From Marthasterias glacialis (Eukaryota > Echinodermata > Asteroidea > Forcipulatida > Asteriidae), in NCBI GenBank assembly GCA_911728455.2, contig OU452222.1, forward strand, positions 23,448,090 through 23,512,089: 64,000 bases of DNA, given 5' to 3'. Shown here one piece after another: positions 43,019-57,800 of this stretch. Position numbers and translations under genes: made by a program. The notes beneath the pieces are model-generated. The model searched no databases, was not told the origin of the DNA, and saw nothing but the letters and a program-made list of their open reading frames with translations. Position 1 is the stretch's first letter. Each line of letters begins with the position of its first letter.

Positions 43019-45243
43019 GAGAGTGTTCTATAAGTTATACATAGTACGGTATTCGAGAGGTCGCGGGTTCGAACCCATTATCAACCGAATTTTATTTACT
43101 TACCCTTAATGTATAAAATACATATATATGTTTGTAATTTGGATGAGAATAAAGAATAAACTGTAGAATCATGTAATTTAGTGACGTTCTGCTGTTTGAA
43201 TAAAGTCTATCAAAATTTAATCCACTAACTGCTATGTCAACCTACCCCCCCCCCCCCCCACGCAACCACCACCATAAATTCAGCGTCCATATGCCATTGT
43301 GGAACAGATTTTGGAACACCTTCCATTGGGGCGTGTTAGCATTAACTTTGTCCACACCAAAACGATGGGTATAAAAAACTACGACAATGACAAAAACAGC
43401 GGCCAAGACAAACAATTCCGATCGCTGACGAGTCTAAACGTCTATATCAACAAACATTAAACAACTTCAAAAGAAAACACACAATGGTTGCAATAACGAC
43501 TGCAATTCATAATGAACCTTGTATACATTTTATAAAATAGGCCTACATTAAAGGGGCACATTGCCTTCTAATTTCTTAAAATATTGCCGTTTGGAATTGC
43601 TCCTTGATCTATGTAAGAATTGTTCGTGAATTAAAACACCTAGGGGGGCCTACAGTGTGTTGTAATTAGTGATTTAAAAAAACACATACATTTGTCTCTG
43701 GAAATACAACCAGCGGAACCACGCTCTACATAGAAACATACGGCAACTGTAGCCTAGTCCCTGACATCAAAATCGAAAAAAAACAAAAACAATGCGTTAC
43801 AATTGACATGAGTGTGTTTAGTTGTTAACTAACTGTTTTTACTATTTTACATGTCTTGGTGTGCTGTTGGAAATTGTGCTTTTTATTGTTATGTATTTCT
43901 TGTGCAGCTCTTTATCGAGGGGGAGCTTGCGGGGTTGGGGGAGGTCGACTGGAGGTTGAACTTTGATTAATCCATTGTTTGTTGTATCTCTTTGATGAAA
44001 TTTGTTGTGTTTAATTGCTGTTGTTGTTTGTTTCTTGGTTTGTTTGGTTTTCCCCCGTTTCTTTTCGCTTAATGTGCAATAAGGGTACCCTTTCAAAAAT
44101 AAGTTGCCAAGCTGCCATGGGCCTATCCACAGTTTACCCGCTTGTTTCTAATGTTTGTCTATTTTTACGTGGTATAACACTAATTCACATCAAATCAAAT
44201 CAAATCAAATCAAATCAAACCTTCATGGGTTTGTGTAAGAAAGATTGTTTATCCCTGTGACGAGCGTTCATTTTGTCTTTTGTGTTTCCAACCTCTTGCG
44301 GTTAACCCACGTGTTCCCTCTACACCCCCTCCTTTGTCTCCCTCTTCATTCTTCACGCCTTGTTTCTTCTGACTGCTTTCTGCTTCTCTCTCTTTTCACT
44401 TCTTTCCACTTGACTGCTTTGTTACTCCAGTATACTTGTGTGTGTTGTGTCGTCATTTAACCTTTGAGAAAGACTCTACCAGGGTTGAAACGTGAGGCCG
44501 TTAACATTTTTTTTCTTTCAAATATTGAAGCGGTTTGAGTACTTGCATACCCTTTAATTGAGGTTTGGGGCTCTAACATAATTATTTACTGTAAGTCAAC
44601 AAAAAATCGATCTGAGAATGAACACCTGGTCCATCTCTACCTAACAACCCACTAAAAAAAAAACACGTTACGCATAATCACTGACTTCATTACATTGTGA
44701 TGAAATTTCCAGCTGTTTTATTGACAGTATAGCATTTGAATAAATATCGCTATATTTTATAACATTATCTAAAAATTGTACCTTGAAATATTAAACATTG
44801 TGTCCGAGTTTGGAAAAGACATGAATCAGAAAAATCACATTCCCAAAAGAAAATTGTATAATAATTGTTCTGGTGTTTGAAATGCTCCTCTGGTTGTATT
44901 ACTGAGTTTGCAAATGTGTTATTTTATTCACTTATTTTGAAATTATTACCCACTGATGCACGGTCCCCGTATAATTAAAACTGCAATACTGAAATGCAAT
45001 TTACTTCTGCTTTTCTACAAATTAAGAGAGGCTGTTAAAAAAGACCATCACCAGCTTGGAAACTCGTCCTACGTGAGTGAACCATGTAAAGAGGACAGTT
45101 TTTACCTCGCTGGTGATAATTGTTACACCTGTAAAATTAATTCGAAAGAATTCCACTTCGGAGATTTCGTAGTCGAATCATGCCTCTACACAGTCACCCG
45201 AATCTAATGCCCGAATGCACGAGGGCGCAGTCATCGAGTGGGC
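43019..45243. other. Intergenic DNA, no supported gene
   Basis: Includes a tRNA-like fragment near 43055-43080 (GTCGCGGGTTCGAACCC), a repeat at 43549-43735 that recurs at 52752-52925, and (AATCA)n near 44187-44215. The frame at 44956-45207 (with a Cys-containing segment) has no splice or homology support and overlaps the GPx 3' region. Confidence 0.4.
43549..43735 (+). repeat. Dispersed repeat, copy 1
   Basis: Shares GCACATTGCCTTC, AATTGCTCCTTGAT, AATTAAAACACCTA, GTGTGTTGTAATTAGTGA and AAATACAACCAGCGGA with 52752-52925, in the same orientation. Probably a short transposon; no clear ends. Confidence 0.6.
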
Positions 45244-45296
45244 TTCGGAAACCGATCGGCCGCAGAGAAAATGACGGTTGACGATCGGCTCGTCAT
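45244..45296 (-). promoter_or_regulatory. Candidate SECIS element in GPx 3' UTR
   Basis: On the minus strand, ATGA (45296-45293) is followed by 13 bases, then AA in an apical loop. A stem GAGCCGATCG pairs with CGATCGGTTTC, then comes CGAA (45247-45244). The ATGA/NGAN quartet opposite each other, the stem of about 11 bp and the AA after 13 bases are the SECIS hallmarks. It lies about 200 bases past the GPx stop. Helix I below the quartet looks weak, which lowers certainty. Confidence 0.65.
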
Positions 45297-45492
45297 CGGC
45301 TGTGCTCGGCAAATCGAAGTGGAAATCTTGAATTAATTTAAGTGTGGCTTTTTCAAGAAGAAAACGAAAAACTACTTGTTTATGTTATCTACACCCGTCA
45401 TGCATAAATCGCTGTGTTCAATTTGGTTTACCATAATTATTAATATATTTCCCCCAAATGTTTAAGGGGTGTGGGGCTTGGATTGAGTGACT

Positions 45493-49267
<3,775 letters not shown>

Positions 49268-51334
49268 TCTGACTGCCCTGATACAACTGAATCGTGATGC
49301 CAGCCTCTCTTGTTTTTAATAAATCTCGTGGAGCGTGACGCGTGAAGTGAAGCGTGACGTAGCGGCTGCGCATCCTTCCAAACAATCATATTTGTTTCAC
49401 TTTAATATTTGTGCAACTTATTATCAAATGAGGCACGCTGTAATGCATATGCATGGAGTTGCCAAGGCATAATAAGCACTTTCACGGTATATGCGCAATC
49501 TTGCTGAAGGGGCAGGCAGATTTATTTTGTCCTGGTATTGACGATATTTAGGAGCCGGAAGTGCAGTGTAAGTGAATGGCATACACAAACACACGAATAG
49601 TCGTACACTGCACTTCCGGTGTGCAAGGAGATTCTGTGCGGCAGGAGATTCTGTGTACTGTGTACTAACTCCATCTGATAGCGCCCTCTTTTGAATAAAC
49701 TCCTCCAGCCCACGTCAATTTACCGTACGGTGGACTCATTACCCGCCGGGCGTGAAGTTTTGAGTTCTAACCATAGAGCTATATCATACATGGACTGGCA
49801 TAATTCGGTCACTAGTGCACGTTTATGCATCCCGAGAGACTGTGAGTGACAAGAAGAGGGTCCTTTTTCCCAAGGCCGAAGGCCGAGGGACATAGGATCA
49901 TCTTCTGGTCACTCACAGTCTCTCGGGATGCATAGACGTGCACTAGTGACCGAATTATGCCAGTTCATATGTGTTTTATCACGCACCCCAGTCAACAGTA
50001 ATTATGAAAGAAAATAAAAATCAAAAATGTTTTTAAAATGGTATGTTCTTTTAGCTAAACAATTTTAATTCAACAATTAAAGGAACGCTTTTAAATTTCA
50101 CACAATCAGTTTTTTAGTTACTGTTCACTGTTCACACCGTGAGAGGGTGCTGTCACCTGTAACCAATTTGCGGGAACCATTTCCAGCAATGTTTTGACAC
50201 ACGTCTAGTTCACGGTGGCGCAAATCTCATGCACAAGCCTGCCCCACGCGACCGTGTTTGAGCCAATCAGAATCCAGAATCAGCAAGAGGTGTGTCATAA
50301 ATACTGACCAGAGTGCTATTAACTCCCAACCTCGTTCCCAGGGACAATTAATCTCGCCGCATTTTTTTATTTGATTATTTTTTTTTTCGCACAGAGGTTG
50401 GCTCGATCAAAAACTCCTGGAAATGTGACACAAAAGTCTCCCCAAATATGGAAGATTTTAATTAGGCCACTCTACGCGCCGCTCAAATGATACCCCGAAA
50501 AAGAGGCATCAAATCATAGAGCAACTGGTCCCATCTCATTCTTCTTTGATTTGCGACCTGCCTAACCGCACTGTAAGATATGAAATAAACTCTGCATAGG
50601 AGTAGAATCAAAGTGAAAAGTTGAAACAGTTCTCCAAAAAAAAGAATAATAATAATATTAATACAAAATTCAGATGGCCGAATTTTCGACCCAACTGGGT
50701 CTTCTTTTTGGCAACATGGTGGTTTGAACGCAGAAAAATCTGCCTTCAAACCAGATGTTGGATAAATGAATTGATATAAAAGTTGCCCGTCACACAGCAG
50801 GCCAGAATGAGATCAAAGTGCGCCAAACTTAGATTTCGACTTGTTTTTATTTATTTTTATTTTATTTTATTTTTTTTAATATCAAAATTACACTTCTGAG
50901 GCCAAGGGTGTCCGGACTCGTATTAATTCAATGATTTTATAAAACGTCTGACGTCATCATAGTGCTAAGTTTTGATTGGGCTGTGGTTGTTTATTTACCC
51001 GGAGAGGGCACAATGTGCCTGTCTCCCTACCATACTTGTGCCCGTTCCTTTTTAACACTGCATCCGATCAGATATTTTCTGAATTTTCGTAATATTTATC
51101 TGGAATAACATTTTATATATAAACATATATATAAAAAAGTGTTTATATCAGGGGTCAACCCCTTTGCTTGTCTTGTTAACGTGACAGCCCACGCGGAAAA
51201 TGAGATTGTTTTCTCAGTCTCTCCTCAAAGAACACTGACATAAATGAAACCAATACAGACGGGCAACATCTACACACTTCATGGAGACTTTGACGAACTT
51301 TACATGGGTCAACTTTATTATGATGTCACTGACA
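49268..51334. other. Upstream of GPx, intergenic
   Basis: The first few hundred bases probably contain the GPx promoter and 5' UTR. A short inverted pair CGGAAGTGCAGTGTA (49556-49570 and 49607-49621) and a family K MITE lie within. No gene supported. Confidence 0.4.
49791..49967. mobile_element. Palindromic MITE, family K
   Basis: About 60-bp near-perfect inverted arms: left TGGACTGGCATAATTCGGTC, right (minus strand) TGAACTGGCATAATTCGGTC, continuing through CACTAGTGCACG, GCATCCCGAGAGACTGTGAG. They sit around a centre of about 50 bp with a GGCCGAAGGCCGAGG patch. It could extrude as a cruciform. Confidence 0.85.
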
Positions 51335-51770
51335 ATGGGAGACTTTTGAGACGTTACCGGGCGCCCCAGTAACCGGTCCTTTTCTATAGAGAGGTTTCAC
51401 GTGACGTCACCCAAGACCTTTTTCTAATCATTTAGCAGACGACGCGCCATCCATTGAGTTTGTACATGGCCGTACCCAACATGGCTGCAAAACGAATTTT
51501 TTTCCGGGGTCACGCAACCTCTCTATTGCTCTCGTAATAGAGAGGTTTCACGTGATGTCACCCGACACCTCTTTCTAATGCTGCGTGCACAAACAGGCGC
51601 CGGAAATCATTTAGCAGACGACGCGCCAGCCATTGAGTTTGTACATGGCATTACCCAACATGGCTGCCAAACGAACTTTTCCCGGGGCGTCGCTTCCCGG
51701 GGTCATGCAACCTCTCTATAGAAATGGACCGGTTACTGGGGCGCCCGCTAACGTCTCAAAAGTCTCCCAT
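51335..51770. mobile_element. Compound inverted element with nested family D copies
   Basis: Outer arms ATGGGAGACTTTTGAGACGT on the left and the same on the minus strand at the right, continuing through GGGCGCCC and AGTAACCGGTCC. Inside are two tandem family D units (51385-51526 and 51537-51720), each starting TAGAGAGGTTTCACGTGA and ending CAACCTCTCTAT. One element nested in another, then duplicated. Confidence 0.75.
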
Positions 51771-52561
51771 AACAGTAGTATTGTGCACGAAAAGCATGTA
51801 GTTTATCCCCTCTCATATATTCATTCATTTAATGATGCCATACTCAACTTTGGCATCTCTATTATACAAAAAGCAACATTAGATATTGTTTTGTTATTAA
51901 TTAAAAACAGTGTAAAATACATTGATGTACCAAAAATGGGTTAACTGTAATATTACACATACAATTTGTTGTAAATTATAAACACAAGTTTTTCAAATGA
52001 TAACAAAATTTAATATACATGTATAAGATAAATACCCGTCTTTCGCGGTTGGTGAATTAAGATAAATCCTGGTTGGGTTGGTTAGTGGAAGAGTTCAAAT
52101 TCTGTATGTTGCAGACCTCGGTCACATTTTACATTCAAAATTCGTCAGTGAAGTAGTAAAAAGAAAGCTGGACGGATTTGAAAGGAGTTGATGAAATTTG
52201 TAACACCACAAATTTAAGCCTACTACCTTAAAGGTGCCTGAACAAATCGTTTTCCTTTTTGCCCAAACAGGGGGGGGGGGGTCAAAACTGACCCAAACAT
52301 AGCATAGTCTGGCATGGCAATGTTTAATTAGTGGACATGGTGGATGACATTAAATATGTTTACGCAGGTGATGGAATATTGGTATGTGTTTGCATTTGAC
52401 AACAAGCTGTCAGTAACATGCACTCTGTCTATTCAGTGTATTATTATTATTTATTATATATTTCTGGTAATGAAACCAAGGATGCCTCATAAGTGAACTT
52501 AATCATTGTAGCTCTCAAGCCTGAGGAAACATGTAGATAAGGATGCTTGCGATGTGAACCA

Positions 52562-52735
52562 GAAACAACGGGGTAAACCCCTACTCTTCCACGATAAGTG
52601 TTCTGGGTTCTTTTACGTGCACTACCCATCCTAGTACACGGACCTACGGCTTAATGTCCCATCCAAAGGACAAAGCAATTATGGTAAAGTATCTTGCTCA
52701 AGGACACAAGTGCCGCGACCGGGTATCTGAAGTAT
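52562..52735 (-). repeat. tRNA-derived SINE body fragment
   Basis: Shares GGGTTCTTTTACGTGCA, CACGGACCTACGGCTT and AAGGACACAAGTGC with the full copy at 56096-56391. The tRNA-like head is missing. Confidence 0.6.
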
Positions 52736-52751
52736 TGTGCTGTGAAACTTT

Positions 52752-52925
52752 AAAAGCACACATTGCCTTCAAATCCCATAAAATGTTGCTGTACAAATTG
52801 CTCCTTGATACTTTTTATGAGTTGTTCATGCAATAAAACACCTACCGTGTGTTGTAATTAGTGAGTAATGATTCACAAAAACATACATTTGCCTCCTGAA
52901 ATACAACCAGCGGAGCCACACTCTA
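52752..52925 (+). repeat. Dispersed repeat, copy 2
   Basis: Matches 43549-43735 along its length and in the same orientation. Confidence 0.6.
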
Positions 52926-53098
52926 CAAAGGCCCTTCTCGAAATCACGGATTGGGCTTGGGCTTGGGCTTGGGCTCCGTTTGCCTCGGATTGATGCCCTG
53001 CATGAAAGTGCATGTTTTTTAATCAACCGACGGAGCCTTTTCAGCCCCAGCCCAATCCCAACCCAAGATTTCAAAAAGGGTCCTCGAAACATTGGGTC
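52926..53098. mobile_element. MITE, family A, copy 2
   Basis: Left CCCTTCTCGAAATCACGGAT and GGGCTTGGGCTTGGGCTCCG; right, on the minus strand, CCCTTTTTGAAATCTTGGGT. Same layout as 1736-1884. Confidence 0.6.
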
Positions 53099-53337
53099 TA
53101 CCATTTTGTGGAGTCAAAATTCTGGTTGTCCAAAAAAATGTAAACAAAAAACACACAATTGCAATGGGTATTTATACATGTAAATCATTCTATTCCACTT
53201 ATCATAATATATCTATCCAACCATATTTATTTCAAAATAAACTCGTTTTATAGCCCCAAAACGCCCAATGCGAAGGCAATGTCCCCTTAAAAAACTCAGC
53301 AGAGGGTTTTTGGTTGTTCATGTTGATATTACTTTAA

Positions 53338-54268
53338 CCCTATCAGGACCGGGGGGGGGGGGGGCACAATGTGCCCCCCCTACCAAACTTTTTCCTGTAA
53401 CTTTAAAACGCTACATTCGATCGCCACCAAATTTTCTGACTTTACTTGAAAATTATCTAGGGTCATTTTGTCAAAATACGATTGTTATTGGAGGTCAGTG
53501 GTTGCCATGGCAACCGTTTGTTTGAACCCATATTACTCGTTTTTTGTAATTTTTTGTGATTTTGGGGCATTTTTTAGCAAAATGTTATGTTTTTAAGTAT
53601 TTTTAGTGGCCAACAGTGATACCGAAATGTCACATGATAGTTTGAGATGCATTGTGGGAATCCAAAATGGCCGCCATTTTGGCGGCCATCTTGGATTTTG
53701 TATTTTTAGCTGTTTTTTAGGGGTTCGAACTTTGCAAAATTTTGTATCTATGGAATATTTTCAACATTATAATTTTGAACTTTTGAGGTCTAGAAATACT
53801 ATAGAGTTGTTAGTTAGGCCTCATAAATGCACACTCGGACCCTAAAAGGACTGTTTACATCGATTTTTAAGTGGAAAAATGTAAAAACGTGATTTTTTCC
53901 CAAAAATTACATAAAACAGCTTGTTTAGCGCCCCCAACGGTAACTCTGGTAAAGAAAAAGGTGTTTATGTTCTTGAGGATGTCAAGAAAGACAAATTTGC
54001 AAAGTTTTACAGAATTCTGGCAAAAAATATGGAAATTATGGGGAAAATACGATTTTTGACCAAAAATGGGCAAAAAAACTACAAAAATTACTTTTAATGC
54101 AATTTTTTTGATTTTTTTTTTGCACCATCATGTAGAACTCGGTGAAATACACATTTGTGGCAAGTTTCATAAAAATCGGCCCAAGACTTTGGAAAATACG
54201 GAGGGGGGGCACAATGAGCCCCCCCCCCCGGTCCCCGTAAGTCCAAAAAAAGCCCGGTCCTGATAGGG
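53338..54268 (-). mobile_element. piggyBac-type MITE, copy 2, inverted (931 bp)
   Basis: TTAA at 53334-53337 and 54269-54272, then CCCTATCAGGACCGGG inward at both ends. Reverse orientation relative to 42082-43014. The GTCCAAAAAAAGCCCGG end here corresponds to the left end of copy 1. GGGGGGCACAATGTGCCCCC is a perfect palindrome near the left end. Confidence 0.85.
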
Positions 54269-54415
54269 TTAAGTAAAAGAAAAACTTGGTTTTATCATAA
54301 TTTCCATATGATAAATTCCGATATTGAAGACTGACAGTGAGTATAACAATATCACTTCCTTCTGTTAGCTGTGGTGAGTAAACTCCAGGGCTTGCCCGCC
54401 CCCCCCCCCCACCCT

Positions 54416-54801
54416 TCATACAACCCCGCCCCCTGTGATACCAAGTTTCTGCTGCAGCATCTTGGTTGTCTTTCTAAAGTCATCCTCCATCGCTTCAATC
54501 TTTCTCAACCCGTCCGTAACGCTGTCCTTGTAACGGGTGTGTCCCCCGTTCATTCCCTCCGAGGGGCCCTCCCGCTCCGCCTCCTCTCTGTCAAACAACG
54601 AAAACTCCTCGTCCAGCGCGTTGAATTTGGCTTGTAATTGCTTGGCAGCAGACGGTTCCCGTCCTTCTGTCATTTCAAAGATGCGGTTGGGAGTGGCTTT
54701 CGCTGATTTGGCCCGGGGTCTGGCCGCACTGGAAGGCTTCCCCGATACCGGTCGGGTAGTCTCATACTTCAGAGGGCGCTCTCCTTTGGTGGTCGTTATG
54801 A
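54416..54801 (-). CDS. Coiled-coil gene exon 9 (last)
   Basis: Acceptor TCTATAG|TCATAACG; stop TGA at 54418-54416. It reads ITTTKGERPLKYETTRPVSG, then a Lys/Ala/Pro-rich stretch, NRIFEMTEGREPSAAKQLQ, and ends LQQKLGITGGGVV. Phase 2 bases at the start complete GTC with exon 8. Confidence 0.85.
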
Positions 54802-57800
54802 CTATAGACAGAAAATACAGGTACGTTCGTCCATCATCTATTCATTTTTTTCGTTTCTTTGTGTTATTTTCTAATCAAATCATTAACGACAAAAAGACGT
54901 TACAAAATATTAAAGGCAATCAAAGACACATCAAAATTGTTTCCGAACTGAGAAAAGTGGTGTCAAACTTATAAATTCCACAATTATAGTATATACCAAT
55001 AATAATGATAAAAATAATATTAACAACAATAATAAACATTTCCTATACAGAGCCTTACACAGCATCTCGCAGCGCTTTACAACGAAAGTTAATACAAAAA
55101 TACAGAATTACAAGGTGAAAATGGAAGTATAAAAACAAAAAGGCAGGACAAACAGTTGATGGAGTACTGGAATAAATGGGTTTTCAACAGAGAGTTGAGC
55201 TGTTAATTGCATTTAATGTATCAGCTTAAACCAAACAGGTTAAAGAAGAAACTGATCAACCAAAATGATCCAATGTTGAGGGCACATCAAAATACACACA
55301 AAAAACAGTAACTAGATAAAACAGAGAGATAGTCAGCACTGGAAGACTCCGGAACGATAGGTGGCAGCAGGCTTAATAGGTAAGTTGTCATTGTGTACGT
55401 AAATATGAACATGCGCACGTTTCCGAGAACAATGGATATGCCTCGTAAGTATGCTGCCATCTAGCGCCCTTTAAAATCTCCCATTGCCTCCATGCCCCTG
55501 GGCATTGCCTTGGTGCCCTTTCAAAAGTTCCTGTGCATATGTAAATGCCCCTCCTAGCCGTGCCCTTCACGAAGGACAAATTTGCCCTCAGAAGGGCCCA
55601 GTCAAAACCAAATACCAAACACAAAAACATAAAGGAAAGAATAAGCATTTTTGTTTTCTTCTTAAGATTGAATTTGACAAGATACCCGACTGTGTCACAT
55701 CTTACCAGCACTTCTTGGCCTTGTTCTTTGGTTGTCTGTGAGTTTTTGGTTTCCACTGCTTGGACGTTTGGTCTTGCCTCGATCACCCACAACGTAGCTT
55801 GCATTGAAAAGATCCGGCTGATGACAGAAATAAACAACACTTTATAAGTATCAAGAAGATAACAAATCAAAAAGTATTGCTTATGAGCTTTGGCGCACAA
55901 GGGTGCATTTCCAAGGATTGCATAAAATAATATGTATTATTATTATTTTTTTATACAATCCTTGGAAGTGCACCCTTGTGCTTATATAGCGCATTACACA
56001 CAGAGTCTCAATGCGCTTTACAAAGAAGTATTTGAATATTTTTCCAGCAAGGTATTCAGAGTTACTTTTTGCAGTATGAGACCTGTTTCTTTACTTAGCA
56101 CCATGTAACGGTTTTATAAGGTGCTGTGGCGCAATCTGCAGTCGATCAAACCAGGAACACCAGGGCGAACCCCTTCTCTTTGCGATACGTGCACTGGGTT
56201 CTTTTACGTGCATTACACAACACACGGGACCTACGGCTTTACATCCCATCCGAAGGACGCAGCAATAATGGTTAAATGTCATGCTTAAGGACACAAGTGT
56301 CATGACCGGGACTCGAACCCACACTCTGCTGATCAGAAACACCAGAGCTTGAGTCCGGTGTTCTTATCCGCTCAGCCACGACACGCCAGATACATCTCAT
56401 GTGGCTTTGAAGAGTAATTTCATGTAAATATTTGACATATGTGTTTACGATCATTTTGTTTTATATAAATATTTTTGTATTTATTAGTATTTTTTTTTAA
56501 CCTTTGTGGGATGCAAGGACTTGGTGTACAAGTAAACAAAATAAACTTGTAAAATCAATATGTAGCCCATTGCCATAGTATCATGCCATTTTGTGTTTTC
56601 AACTTTTTGGGCCATGCGGGGTCATAACAACTGTTTTCAGCTCATATTTAAAAGCTCACCTAGCCAAATGTCTAAATACATCACAAAACCATTTGTATAA
56701 TCACAATTTATCAGCCTTGGCCTTACTTGAGAAAAACAAAATAGATTATAGTTTTCTCAACATATGAAAGGACCTATGTTGGCCGTAAACGACTCTCGTA
56801 AAGTTCGTTCACATTCAACAATACACTGTTGCTGAATACTGTCTGGTATGGACATTTGTATTTTTTCATTCATGCTTGGAAAAGGGCTGCACAGACATAC
56901 ATGAGTAGAGTTGTATCAACATTTTTGTTGAATAACTCTTGGTACTTTCATTATAAAAAAGGGGTTACCGCTTTTTTAAAGAAATGGATTAAGGGTAGGG
57001 GGGTTGGTTTAACCTAGTGTGCTGTCAATATTTTTTTGCTGGCTTATTTTTGTATTTTGTACATATTAATTGTAAATTGTTCACATTATGATTTTAGCAA
57101 TCAAAAATAAATGTCTGATAAGAAGATTTTCTTTTTCTAATAGATGTTAGTCGGGGATAAAAAAAATGTTTTGCCCATACACCGATGTGCTTCCGCACTG
57201 TATACTCGGTACTCCAAACCCAGTGAAAAAAAAACTCCCCCAGGCATATCACTCGGATTAGAACCCACAACCTTTGCTATTATAGAGCGACGTGTTTAAG
57301 CACTGTACACTCAGTACTTTCCCGAGTTCAGAGAAAAAAAATCCACATGCATATTACTCGGGTGTGATTCGAACCCACGATCTCTGTCATTCTAGAGCAG
57401 TTGTCTTACCAATTAGACCACCGAGATTGCCCGGTACCTAGTGGCCGTTCGAATCCTTTTTTTTTGTTTAGCAGCGGGTACCGTAATGGTTTCTAATAGA
57501 TGTTAAATTTGCATCGGGGATAAAGTGTATGTTTTTTTTCCATACCTTGATGAAGACTTTTTTTTGTTGCTCAAATTGAAGGTAAAATGTACAGTGTTTC
57601 CCCGGCCATTTTCTCACATTAAGAACTAAGAAAATCTCTCATAATTCAACAAGAATGGAAGAATAAAATGAATTTGATTTACATATAGCCTAATGGACAC
57701 TCTCTGCCAAGGTCTTTATACTCACAAATGGGAAACACACATGTACAAGTAAGGTAGTCTGGTGCAAACAAGAAACCATGAACTGAATGTGGCAAAGCAT

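Larger units (their letters stand above)
51771..53337. other. Intergenic DNA, no supported gene
   Basis: AT-rich with a SINE fragment (52562-52735), a dispersed repeat (52752-52925) and a family A MITE (52926-53098). Frames lack domains. Confidence 0.4.

Noticed and set aside
44956-45207. 83-codon frame with a Cys-containing segment (SEPCKEDSFYLAGDNCYTC)
   Set aside because: Looked like a possible extracellular module, but there are no splice partners or signal peptide, and it lies opposite the GPx 3' region.
57365-57440. Possible functional tRNA on the minus strand
   Set aside because: D and T arms look right, but the acceptor stem has mismatches and the anticodon arm does not form a 7-base loop; called tRNA-derived repeat.
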